52,744 nucleotides of DNA. It comes from Anaerococcus sp. (GTDB lineage Bacteria; Bacillota; Clostridia; Tissierellales; Peptoniphilaceae). Within the stretch, counting starts at the first letter, position 1, and each line of letters opens with the position of its first letter. The stretch spans positions 1 through 52,744 of the forward strand of contig NZ_JAPJPG010000007.1 of the NCBI RefSeq assembly GCF_030825785.1. The letters run 5' to 3'. This document shows positions 42,815-51,134 of the stretch, piece by piece. Made by a program: the position numbers and the translations under genes. Under the pieces are notes generated by a model, which was not told the DNA's origin, did not search any database, and saw only the letters and a program-made list of their open reading frames with translations.

Positions 42815-43699
42815 TTATCTTAGTCGCTTCTCGCCCCAATAGAACATTGTAATAGTTCCAGGACCTATGTGGCTACCAATAGTAGGACCAATTTCAAATA
42901 TATCTATAGAAGATATTTTCTTAAATCTATCTTCCATCATTTCCTTCAATTCCTCGGTTGTCTTTTCATTGCTAGCGTGACTTATAAATAATTTGTCGTC
43001 GTAATCAAGGCCTCCGATAGCATTTTTCTCCATCCTATCTACTAAGGTTTTGAGAAGTTTTTTCTTTGTTCTTATCTTTTGGGTTACCTGCATATGACCT
43101 TCATCATCAATTTCTATTAAAGGACATATTTTGAGAAGATTTCCAATATTGGCTGCAGTTTTAGAAATTCTTCCCCCTCTTGCTACATATTCTAGATTTT
43201 CATTGCTAGTATAGCTTATGACACGGAGGGTGTTTTCTTTTGCCCATTCATATAGGTCTTCAATGCCCATACCTTCTTTTTTGAGATTTACAAGTTTATC
43301 TACAAGAAGACCCACACCAGAAGAAGCCATCTTTGAATCTATAGGGTAAATTTTTCTTTCAGGATATTTTTTCTTTAGTGTTTCAATTGCCTGGATGAGA
43401 CATGAGTATTGAATAGATAGGCCTGAGGATAAGCAAACATGAATAATGTCCATATCCTTTTGTAGAAGTTCTTCAAAATAGTCTAAGTAAGCTTGGGTAT
43501 TAATAGCAGCTGTGCTTGGAGCTGCACCTTCTTCCATATTTATATAGAATTCTTCCATATCCAAACTTTGGCCAAAATCATCTAAGTATATTTCTCCCTT
43601 AAGTTCGAAATTTGATTTTATAAAACTTACGCCGATTTCTTTTACATAGTCGGCAGATAAATCCATTATAGATTCAGAACTAATAATATAATCTGACAT
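42815..43699 (-). CDS. DegV-family protein, FakB-like (copy 2)
   Basis: A 294-residue paralogue of the protein at 39122-40015. SSGLSIQY, VARGGRISKTAANIGNLLKI and GSHIGPGTITMFYWG are present. The usual TSQ loop reads STAAINTQ here, so the lipid-contact loop is altered. AGGAGG precedes the ATG. It stands alone between the adh remnant and ilvA. It could carry a different acyl chain from copy 1. Confidence 0.87.
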   Translation of the reverse strand: MSDYIISSESIMDLSADYVKEIGVSFIKSNFELKGEIYLDDFGQSLDMEEFYINMEEGAAPSTAAINTQAYLDYFEELLQKDMDIIHVCLSSGLSIQYSCLIQAIETLKKKYPERKIYPIDSKMASSGVGLLVDKLVNLKKEGMGIEDLYEWAKENTLRVISYTSNENLEYVARGGRISKTAANIGNLLKICPLIEIDDEGHMQVTQKIRTKKKLLKTLVDRMEKNAIGGLDYDDKLFISHASNEKTTEELKEMMEDRFKKISSIDIFEIGPTIGSHIGPGTITMFYWGEKRLR

Positions 43700-43732
43700 A
43701 AATCCTCCTTCTGAAATCTAACAATTAATTAT

Positions 43733-43741
43733 ATTCTACCA
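43733..43741 (-). promoter_or_regulatory. Promoter of degV2 (extended -10)
   Basis: TAGAAT (43733-43738) preceded by TGG on the minus strand. No good -35. The leader is about 30 bases. Confidence 0.5.
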
Positions 43742-43787
43742 TAATCAAGGAAAATCTGAAATAAAAAATCTTATCATCTGTGAATAA

Positions 43788-43841
43788 TAGGTAAAGAAAA
43801 AGATGCACGAAAGTATTCCGTGCACCATATTTCTTTACCTA
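43788..43841 (-). terminator. Nested-hairpin terminator after nifJ2-ilvA
   Basis: Inner eight-base stem GGTGCACG with CGTGCATC (one G-U, loop of nine) followed by TTTTTC on the minus strand. Outer arms of 12 exact bases, TAGGTAAAGAAA (43788-43798 plus one) and TTTCTTTACCTA (43830-43841), enclose it. The ilvA stop is just beyond. Confidence 0.85.
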
Positions 43842-43843
43842 AT

Positions 43844-45052
43844 CTATTTATCTCGTCTTATATGACTTTCTTCATAACCAGCATCTGCTAAAGCTTGGTA
43901 TACTTGATTTCTGTGATCTATATTGTAAGTTTCTGCTATTATTCTTACTACAGCATGATCAAATCCAACTGTTTCAGCTGATTTGAATTGGTCGATATCC
44001 TTGATATTTGCACCTAAATCTTTGATTATGGTAAGAAGTCTGATTAGTTCACCTGGTTTATCGGAGATTCTTGTGGTAATTTCTGTAAGTCTTCCAGTTT
44101 TGAATAAACCAGAATTAATGATTTGATAGATTGTGTTAACGTTAATATTACCACCAGAAAGAACCGCACAGACTTTCCCATCTGAGAAATCATATTTGTT
44201 TGAAAGAACTGCTGCGACAGATGAAGCTCCTGCTCCTTCTGCACTTACCTTACTTTCTTCTAGAAGTCTTAGGATAGCATTGGTTATTTCATCTTCTGAT
44301 ACTGTTACTATTTCATCGACATATTTTTCGCATAGATCGAAGGTAATCTCGCCTGGTTTTTTGACAGCTATACCATCAGCCATAGTGTTTGCAGAATCTA
44401 AAGTTACGATTTTACCAGCTTTCCTTGAAGCAAGCATTGAAGCTGCTGTTTCTGGTTCTACACCGATAATCTTTACATCTGGTCTTATAGATTTTACAGC
44501 TAGGGCAATTCCTGAAATTAGTCCACCTCCACCGATTGGAACTACGATGTATTTTACATCAGGAAGTTGATCTAATATCTCAAGACCTATTGTACCCTGA
44601 CCTGATAGTACATATTCATCATCAAAAGGTGCAACGTAAGTTAGATCTCTTTCCTTTTGAAGCTCATAAGCCTTAGCTTGTGCATCATCAAAGGTTCCAT
44701 CTACTATGATTACTTCACCACCATAGCCCCTAGTTGCTTCGATTTTAGAAAGAGGTGCAATTGATGGAATACAGATGTATGATTTGATTCCTTGTCTTGT
44801 TGCTGAAAGAGCCACACCTTGGGCATGATTTCCAGCCGAGCAAGATATTACTCCTTTTTTCTTTTGCTCATCAGTAAGGTGGGCAATCTTGTTGAAGGCT
44901 CCTCTAAGTTTGAAGGAACCAGTTTTTTGTAAGTTTTCCATCTTGATATAGAGGTTTTCACCCATTCTAGATGCTGTATAGATTGGAGTCTTTTCGATGT
45001 TACCTTCAAGAATTTCTCTTGCTTCTTTAATCATTTCTAAATTTGCTGTCAT
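43844..45052 (-). CDS. ilvA: Threonine ammonia-lyase (threonine/serine dehydratase)
   Basis: PLP enzyme that turns threonine into 2-oxobutyrate and ammonia, and usually serine into pyruvate. It has 402 residues. The PLP lysine motif is TGSFKLRGAFNK near residue 50, the phosphate loop is PIGGGGLISG near 175, and SCSAGNHAQGVAL follows the lysine. A C-terminal ACT-like domain (TEITTRISDKPGELIRLL) starts near 325. It begins 11 bases after nifJ2, so the two are co-transcribed, which favours a catabolic role: its oxoacid products are PFOR substrates. Confidence 0.94.
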   Translation of the reverse strand: MTANLEMIKEAREILEGNIEKTPIYTASRMGENLYIKMENLQKTGSFKLRGAFNKIAHLTDEQKKKGVISCSAGNHAQGVALSATRQGIKSYICIPSIAPLSKIEATRGYGGEVIIVDGTFDDAQAKAYELQKERDLTYVAPFDDEYVLSGQGTIGLEILDQLPDVKYIVVPIGGGGLISGIALAVKSIRPDVKIIGVEPETAASMLASRKAGKIVTLDSANTMADGIAVKKPGEITFDLCEKYVDEIVTVSEDEITNAILRLLEESKVSAEGAGASSVAAVLSNKYDFSDGKVCAVLSGGNINVNTIYQIINSGLFKTGRLTEITTRISDKPGELIRLLTIIKDLGANIKDIDQFKSAETVGFDHAVVRIIAETYNIDHRNQVYQALADAGYEESHIRRDK

Positions 45053-45063
45053 AACTACCTCTT

Positions 45064-48000
45064 TTATTTTTCTTCTGCCATTTTCTTGTAAGATTCTAAT
45101 CTTTCACGTGCTGCTTCTTCTGCTTCTGCATATAGTTGGTCTGCACTTTCAGGGAAGGCCTTCTTAAGTGATGCGTAACGAACTTCCCCTTGGAGGAATT
45201 CCTGGAAGGATTCATCTGGATCTTTTGAATCTAAAATGAATGGATTCTTGCCTTCTGTTGCTAGAAGTGGATTGAATCTCCATAGGTGCCAGTAACCTGA
45301 AGCAACTGCCTCTTTTTCTCTTCTTTGAGTCTTGCCCATTCCAGCCTTGATACCGTGGTTGATACATGGAGCGTAGGCAATAATTAATGATGGACCTGGA
45401 TAAGCCTCAGCTTCCTTGATTGCCTTAAGGGTTTGCGCTTGGTTTGCTCCCATAGCTACTTGTGCAACATATACGTAACCATAGGTTGTCATCATTAGAC
45501 CGAGGTCTTTTTTACGTACTTTTTTACCAGATGCGGCAAATTTAGCAACTGCAGCAAGTGGGGTTGCCTTTGAAGATTGGCCACCTGTATTAGAGTAAAC
45601 TTCTGTGTCGAATACTATGATATTGATATCTTCACCACTTGCTAGGACATGATCTACTCCTGAAAATCCTATATCATAAGCCCAACCGTCACCACCGAAT
45701 ATCCATTGGCTCTTCTTAACCATATAGTCCCTAAGTGCTTTTACTCTTTCTACGATTCTTTTAGCTTCTGGATCGTCAATTTGATTTCCTAAAAGTGACT
45801 CTATCTTAATTGCAGCTTTCTTGCTTGACTCAAAGTCGTTGTTATTTTCTAACCATTCATTAAATGCATCATTTAATGGGCTTGTTAGGTGTAGACTTAA
45901 GAATTTCTTCATTAGATTTTCTAGGGCTAGTTTGTTAGCCTTGCTTGCAAGAAGCATTCCGTAACCGTATTCTGCTGCATCTTCAAATAGTGATGATGCC
46001 CAAGCAGGACCTTCTCCCTTGTTGTTTGTACAATATGGCATTGATGGCACTGATGATCCCCAAATTGATGAACATCCTGTAGCGTTTGAGATAAGTTGGT
46101 GGTCTCCATATAGTTGTGTAATTAGCTTAGCGTAAGGTGTTTCACCACAACCTGCACATGCTCCAGAAAATTCTAATAATGGTCTTGAGAATTGTGAATT
46201 CTTTACATTGTTAGCTTCGATTTCTTCGTCTTTGTAGCCAACCTTGTTGTGAGCATATTCCCAATTATCTGCTTGCTTTTCTATTTGCTCATCAATTGGC
46301 TTCATCTCTAGCGCTTTTGTTGGGGCAGGACATACATCTACACAGTTACCACATCCCATACAGTCATATGGAGATACTTGAATCCTAAATTCATATCCTT
46401 CTAGGCCTTTACCTATAGCTTTCTTTGTTTCAAAGCCTTCTGGAGCATTTGCCTTAGCTTCTTCATCTAATAAGAATGGTCTAATAGTTGCATGAGGACA
46501 AACAAATGAACATTGGTTACATTGGATACAATTGTCTATCTTCCATTCTGGTACGAATAAGGCAATACCTCTTTTTTCATATTGGCTTGTGCCTGCCATA
46601 TATTGTCCATCATCATATGGAAGGTAGGTTGATACTGGAAGATCGTCTTCGTGAAGATTTATAATTGGTTTAACCATATTTCTAATGAAGTCTGGTTCAT
46701 CAGAATTATCTTCTGCTGCCTCAACCTTAAGGTTCTTCCAACTTTCTGGGACTTCTACCTTAGATAATTCTTCTCTAGTCCTATCAACTGCCTTGTTGTT
46801 CATATCGACAATATCTTGGCCCTTCATACCGTAAGAAGCTTGGATAGATTCCTTTAGATAGTCTATGGCATCGTCAATTGGTAGAACCTTTGATAGGATA
46901 AAGAAGGCAGTTTGGATTACCATGTTTGTCCTATGGCCTAAGCCCACTTCTAGGGCAATTTTTGAAGCATTTACAGTATAGAACTGGATATTTCTTTCTG
47001 CTATATCTTTTTTCATAGAAGCTGGCATATGCTCTTCTAATTCTTCCATATTCCATATTGTATTTAGAAGGAAAATTCCTCCGTCTTTTAGGTTTTTGGT
47101 TAAGTCATATTGTTTTACATAGGCTTGAGGAGAGCATGATACAAAGTCTGCCTCATCTATTAAATAAGCTGCATGAATTGGATTTGGTGAGAAACGTAAG
47201 TGAGATAGGGTTAGACCATTACTCTTTTTAGCATCATAGTCGAAATATCCTTGGGCAAACATGTCTGTGTTATCACCTATAATCTTGATAGCGTTTTTAT
47301 TAGCACCTACAGTACCATCACCACCATTACCCCAGAAGATACATCTATTTGTCTTACCATCATCTATTACGAAGCTTTTATCAACATCAAGTGATGTATG
47401 CATCACATCATCATCAATACCTACTGTAAAGTGATTCTTTGCGTCTTCTTCTACGAGATTATCAAATACAGCCTTGATATGAGCTGGGTTTGTATCCTTT
47501 TGACCAAGACCGAAACGACCACCAATAATCTTTGGATTTCTATCAGAATTAGCAAATACTTCTACTACATCTAGGTATAAAGGCTCCCCAACAGAACCCT
47601 TTTCTTTTGTTCTATCTAATACAGCTATTCTTTCAACAGTTTCTGGTATTGTTTTTAATAAGTGTTCAGCAGAAAATGGCCTATAAAGGTGAACTTTAAC
47701 TAGTCCTACTTTTCTACCTTCTTCGTTTAATCTATCGACTGTTTGGTTGATTGTATCAGTACCAGAACCCATTGCCACAATAATATCTGTAGCTTCTGGA
47801 TCACCTACATAGTTGAATAGTGAATAATCTGTGCCTATTTTTTCGTTAATCTTATCCATGTATTCTTCAACTATAGATGGTAGTCCATCATAGGCTTCAT
47901 TTTGTGCTTCTGTTCTTTGGAAATATCCACCCTTTTCAAATACACCACGCATTGTAGGTCTATGTGGAGATAGGGAATCGTTTTTGAAAGCATCAATAGC

Positions 48001-48600
48001 ATCATAATCAACCATGTCCTCAAATTGATCATAGTCCCAAACTTCGATTTTTTGAATCTCGTGACTTGTTCTAAATCCATCGAAGAAGTTTACGAAAGGA
48101 ATTCTTGCCTTAATTGCAGCTAAGTGGGCAACAGGTGATAAGTCCATAATCTCTTGAACAGATCCAGATGCTAACATTGCAAATCCAGTTTGTCTACCTG
48201 CCATAACGTCTTGATGGTCGCCGTACATGTTAATTGTACAAGTAGAAATGGAACGAGCTGCTACGTGAAATACTGCTGGAAGTCTCTCACCTGCCATCTT
48301 ATACATATCTGGAATCATTAGGAGGAATCCTTGGCTTGCTGTATATGTAGATGTTAAAGCACCAGCTGCTAAAGATCCGTGAACTGCACCAGCAGCTCCT
48401 GCTTCATGTTGCATCTCTGTTACTGAGACTTCGTTTCCGAAAAGGTTTTTTCTACCTTGAGCAGCCCATTTGTCAATAAATTCAGGCATTGGTGAAGATG
48501 GTGTTATTGGATAAATTGCTGCAACATCAGAAAATGCGTAAGATACGTGTGCTGCGGCGGTATTTCCATCCATTGTTTTCTTTTTTCTTGTAATAGTCAT
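45064..48600 (-). CDS. nifJ: Pyruvate:ferredoxin oxidoreductase, copy 2
   Basis: A second single-chain PFOR of 1178 residues, closely similar to copy 1 along its whole length. It has all cluster motifs: CIQCNQCSFVCPH, CMGCGNCVDVCPAP and GACAGCGETPYAKL. The TPP domain reads GDGWAYDIGFSG and EVYSNTGGQSSKATP. Differences from copy 1 cluster in the linker after the TPP-domain cysteines (FLSLHLTSPLNDAF and nearby). Unlike copy 1 it is followed directly by ilvA, so it may be tuned to 2-oxobutyrate as well as pyruvate. Ribosome site AAGGAGA. Confidence 0.97.
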   Translation of the reverse strand: MTITRKKKTMDGNTAAAHVSYAFSDVAAIYPITPSSPMPEFIDKWAAQGRKNLFGNEVSVTEMQHEAGAAGAVHGSLAAGALTSTYTASQGFLLMIPDMYKMAGERLPAVFHVAARSISTCTINMYGDHQDVMAGRQTGFAMLASGSVQEIMDLSPVAHLAAIKARIPFVNFFDGFRTSHEIQKIEVWDYDQFEDMVDYDAIDAFKNDSLSPHRPTMRGVFEKGGYFQRTEAQNEAYDGLPSIVEEYMDKINEKIGTDYSLFNYVGDPEATDIIVAMGSGTDTINQTVDRLNEEGRKVGLVKVHLYRPFSAEHLLKTIPETVERIAVLDRTKEKGSVGEPLYLDVVEVFANSDRNPKIIGGRFGLGQKDTNPAHIKAVFDNLVEEDAKNHFTVGIDDDVMHTSLDVDKSFVIDDGKTNRCIFWGNGGDGTVGANKNAIKIIGDNTDMFAQGYFDYDAKKSNGLTLSHLRFSPNPIHAAYLIDEADFVSCSPQAYVKQYDLTKNLKDGGIFLLNTIWNMEELEEHMPASMKKDIAERNIQFYTVNASKIALEVGLGHRTNMVIQTAFFILSKVLPIDDAIDYLKESIQASYGMKGQDIVDMNNKAVDRTREELSKVEVPESWKNLKVEAAEDNSDEPDFIRNMVKPIINLHEDDLPVSTYLPYDDGQYMAGTSQYEKRGIALFVPEWKIDNCIQCNQCSFVCPHATIRPFLLDEEAKANAPEGFETKKAIGKGLEGYEFRIQVSPYDCMGCGNCVDVCPAPTKALEMKPIDEQIEKQADNWEYAHNKVGYKDEEIEANNVKNSQFSRPLLEFSGACAGCGETPYAKLITQLYGDHQLISNATGCSSIWGSSVPSMPYCTNNKGEGPAWASSLFEDAAEYGYGMLLASKANKLALENLMKKFLSLHLTSPLNDAFNEWLENNNDFESSKKAAIKIESLLGNQIDDPEAKRIVERVKALRDYMVKKSQWIFGGDGWAYDIGFSGVDHVLASGEDINIIVFDTEVYSNTGGQSSKATPLAAVAKFAASGKKVRKKDLGLMMTTYGYVYVAQVAMGANQAQTLKAIKEAEAYPGPSLIIAYAPCINHGIKAGMGKTQRREKEAVASGYWHLWRFNPLLATEGKNPFILDSKDPDESFQEFLQGEVRYASLKKAFPESADQLYAEAEEAARERLESYKKMAEEK

Positions 48601-48616
48601 TGTCTCTCCTTATGTA

Positions 48617-48635
48617 ATACATTAAAGAAATGTAT
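48617..48635. promoter_or_regulatory. Palindrome overlapping the nifJ2 promoter
   Basis: ATACATT (48617-48623) and AATGTAT (48629-48635), exact seven-base arms with a five-base centre. It overlaps the candidate -10 and lies just before the ribosome site. It could be an operator or a small leader hairpin. Confidence 0.5.
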
Positions 48636-48658
48636 ATGAGCGGAAAAATAGAACTCAA
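48631..48658 (-). promoter_or_regulatory. Candidate nifJ2-ilvA promoter inside the symporter terminator
   Basis: TTGAGT (48653-48658) lies in the terminator stem, and TATACA (48631-48636) follows after 16 bases. Only 83 bases separate the symporter stop and the nifJ2 ATG, so any promoter must lie here. Confidence 0.45.
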
Positions 48659-48672
48659 ATGAGTCCTATTTT
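48644..48672 (-). terminator. Terminator after the DAACS symporter
   Basis: Thirteen-base-pair stem (AAAATAGGACTCA with TGAGTTCTATTTT, one G-U) with a two-base gap, ending in T5 on the minus strand. Confidence 0.82.
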
Positions 48673-48683
48673 AACTTTTTCTT

Positions 48684-49889
48684 TTATTTAACTAATTCAT
48701 CAATATAAGCTTCATTAGCTTGTGGGTCTAATTTGAATCCACTAATTTTGTTTACCATACATGCTATAGCACCGTCACCAGAGATATTGCAAGCTGTACC
48801 AAAAGAGTCTTGGGCAACATACAAAGCAATGATTAGCGCTGTCATAGGCTCAGTAAAACCAAGCATTGATTGTAATATACCTAAAGCTGCCATTACTGCT
48901 CCTCCAGGTACTCCAGGTGCTGCAACCATAGTCACACCAAGCATCAATATGAATGGGAACATGTGAGCTAAAGATACATCGCCACCTTGTAGCATGAGTA
49001 TAGACATAGCACAAGATGTAATCGTTATGGTTGAACCTGATAAGTGGATCGTTGCACAAAGAGGAATAACAAAGTCTGCTATACCCTTGTTAACACCCAT
49101 TTTGTAGGTTTGTCTTAATGTTACAGGAATTGTAGCTGCTGATGATTGTGTTCCTACTGCTGTCATATAAGCTGGGAAGATATTTTTGATTTTCTCAAAT
49201 GGATTACCACCACCCATAGAGCTTGCTACCGTGTATTGGATCAAAATCGTCAACCAGTGAAGTATAATTACCATTATGAATACTTTTGAGAAGACTGATA
49301 ATACTTTTACTACTGTTCCTTGATATGCCAAATTAGCAAAAATACCAGCAATGTGGATAGGCAATAAAGGAATTACTATGTTTGAAATTAATTTTGTAAT
49401 AATATCAGAAAACTCGTGTACTGCTTTTTTAAGGAATTCTCCCTTAACTGCAGCAATACCTACACCAAGTATGAATGACATAATAAGTGCGGTTGTTACA
49501 CTAAATATAGGATCCATTGGTGATTCAAAGAAAGGTTCTAGGACTTTGCCTGTGTTTTGGTCAGGGTTAAAGTTCATTGTACCAGCATCTATGAAGTGTG
49601 GTAAAATAGCGCTTCCTGTGAAATATGTAGCCGTACCGAATATTACCGTTGATAGATATGCTATTCCAGCAGTAATAGCTAGTGTCTTACCTGCATCATT
49701 TCCTAAATCTGCTATACCTGGGATAACAAATCCCATGATGATTAAAGGAATAACAAAGTTTAGGAAGTTGCCAAATAGTCCATTAAAGGTAATTAATATT
49801 CTTACAAGAACTGCTGGTCCAAATAGACCGATTAGAATACCTAAAATGATGGCTATGATTAGCCTTGGCAGTAAACCCAATTTTTTCAT
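48684..49889 (-). CDS. Dicarboxylate/amino acid:cation symporter (DAACS family)
   Basis: A 401-residue polytopic transporter of the GltP/SstT/DctA fold with about eight helices and two re-entrant loops. The first re-entrant hairpin carries GTQSSAATIPVTLRQTYK. The TM7 region is DFVIPLCATIHLSGSTITIT, in place of the usual NMDGT motif. The second hairpin has APGVPGGAVMAALGIL. It imports acidic or small neutral amino acids with Na+. Being upstream of nifJ2-ilvA, serine or threonine is a reasonable guess, but the family alone does not fix the substrate. A strong promoter precedes it. Confidence 0.9.
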   Translation of the reverse strand: MKKLGLLPRLIIAIILGILIGLFGPAVLVRILITFNGLFGNFLNFVIPLIIMGFVIPGIADLGNDAGKTLAITAGIAYLSTVIFGTATYFTGSAILPHFIDAGTMNFNPDQNTGKVLEPFFESPMDPIFSVTTALIMSFILGVGIAAVKGEFLKKAVHEFSDIITKLISNIVIPLLPIHIAGIFANLAYQGTVVKVLSVFSKVFIMVIILHWLTILIQYTVASSMGGGNPFEKIKNIFPAYMTAVGTQSSAATIPVTLRQTYKMGVNKGIADFVIPLCATIHLSGSTITITSCAMSILMLQGGDVSLAHMFPFILMLGVTMVAAPGVPGGAVMAALGILQSMLGFTEPMTALIIALYVAQDSFGTACNISGDGAIACMVNKISGFKLDPQANEAYIDELVK

Positions 49890-49910
49890 TTTTTCCTCCT
49901 AAATGAAAAT

Positions 49911-49924
49911 TGATCATTTGATCA
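49911..49924. promoter_or_regulatory. TGATCA pair in the symporter leader
   Basis: Two TGATCA half-sites separated by two bases, just downstream of the expected transcription start and before the AGGAGG. The spacing is operator-like. The bound factor is unknown. Confidence 0.5.
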
Positions 49925-49929
49925 TCCTT

Positions 49930-49958
49930 ATAATATCAAATATACGTTTTCATGTCAA
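49930..49958 (-). promoter_or_regulatory. Strong promoter of the DAACS symporter
   Basis: TTGACA (49953-49958), 17-base spacer, TATTAT (49930-49935) on the minus strand. Confidence 0.8.
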
Positions 49959-50088
49959 TATTATTTTTGCTCAATTAGATAGTACTAGGCCTTGTGTATC
50001 TGCTCTATTGATAGTTATTATTAGAATCAAAAAAGAAATATTTTACTATGATAACGTTTCATTATAACGAAATCACATTCAATTAATT

Positions 50089-50113
50089 AAAAAAAACGAG
50101 GATTAACCTCGCT
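50089..50113 (-). terminator. Terminator after ldh
   Basis: CGAGG-TTAAT-CCTCG stem followed by eight T residues on the minus strand, 15 bases past the ldh stop. Confidence 0.87.
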
Positions 50114-50127
50114 TCAATTCTATCAGT

Positions 50128-51063
50128 TTAAAATGATTCATCTATGATTTTTTTAAGTGTTTTGGCTGATGCTTGCATTCTTTCGTTTTCTGTATCAGTC
50201 AAAGGCACTTCTATAACCCACTTGGCTCCATCTTTACCTATAACCGTTGGAACTCCAATATAAATATCCTTAAGTCCGTATTCTCCATCAAGATATGATG
50301 ATGCAGAAAATACTGAGTTCTCATCATTAATAATTGATTCAACAATTCTTGCAAGTGCCATGCCTATTCCGTAAAATGTTGCGCCCTTCTTTTTTATAAT
50401 TTCATAGGCAGCATTTTTTGTTTTTTCAAAAGTATCGAGGAGGGCTAGCTCATCAACTTCGCTGTTTGCCTTAACCCATTCATAAATTGGTAGGCCACCG
50501 ATATTTGTGTGAGACCAAACTGCAAATTCGCTATCTCCGTGTTCACCTAGGATAAAGGCATCGACGCTTCTTGGATCTATGCCGATAAGTTGAGCAATTT
50601 CTTTCTTAAATCTAGAAGAATCGAGGGTTGTTCCCGTTCCTATTACCTTATTTGCAGGAAATCCTGAGAATTTCCATGTTGCATATGTTAGAATATCTAC
50701 TGGGTTACTTGCTACTAGAAAAATTCCATCAAAGCCAGATTCTACAACTTTTCCTACCATGTCTTTAAAAATAGATAGGTTTTTCTCTACTAGATCAAGT
50801 CTTGTCTCCCCGTCCTTTTGTGGTATCCCTGCTGTTATTACAACAACTTCTGCATCCTTACAATCCTTATAGTCTGCCTTATAGATTGACTTTGGCTTAG
50901 AAAAACTTAAAGCATCAGATAAGTCCATAGCGTCGCCATAAGCCTTGTCTTCATTTATGTCAATTATTCCGAGCTCTCTACCTATGCCTAGAATTGTAGA
51001 AGCATAAGCAAAGGAGGAGCCAACTGCTCCATCTCCAATTAAAATTATTTTACTATCTTTCAT
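50128..51063 (-). CDS. ldh: L-lactate dehydrogenase
   Basis: NAD-dependent reduction of pyruvate to L-lactate. It has 311 residues from ATG 51063, where AAAGGAG lies five bases upstream. An earlier in-frame ATG at 51102 lies at or before the predicted transcription start. The Rossmann motif is IGDGAVG (residues 9-15). The substrate loop is GETRLDLVEKN with the catalytic-loop Arg. LDSSRFKKEI carries the substrate-binding Arg, and GEHGDSEFAVWSH the catalytic His. LDH rather than malate DH is supported by QKDGETRL and the Firmicutes LDH pattern. It is a single-gene unit. Confidence 0.94.
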   Translation of the reverse strand: MKDSKIILIGDGAVGSSFAYASTILGIGRELGIIDINEDKAYGDAMDLSDALSFSKPKSIYKADYKDCKDAEVVVITAGIPQKDGETRLDLVEKNLSIFKDMVGKVVESGFDGIFLVASNPVDILTYATWKFSGFPANKVIGTGTTLDSSRFKKEIAQLIGIDPRSVDAFILGEHGDSEFAVWSHTNIGGLPIYEWVKANSEVDELALLDTFEKTKNAAYEIIKKKGATFYGIGMALARIVESIINDENSVFSASSYLDGEYGLKDIYIGVPTVIGKDGAKWVIEVPLTDTENERMQASAKTLKKIIDESF

Positions 51064-51104
51064 AAAAACTCCTTTATACCCTATTCTTTTACTAGGATAC
51101 AATT

Positions 51105-51110
51105 ATTATA
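51105..51110 (-). promoter_or_regulatory. Probable ldh -10
   Basis: TATAAT at 51105-51110 on the minus strand, about 40 bases before the preferred ATG. The -35 is poor (TTTTGC at spacing 16). Confidence 0.5.
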
Positions 51111-51134
51111 CTTTAATTTCCATTTTGCAAAAGA

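Noticed and set aside
44133..44570. Long open frame (145 codons) on the plus strand inside ilvA
   Set aside because: It is the shadow of a well-supported gene on the other strand, with no ribosome site and a composition typical of antisense frames.
49351..49902. 183-codon plus-strand frame opposite the symporter
   Set aside because: It lies almost wholly within a clear transporter gene and has no family features.
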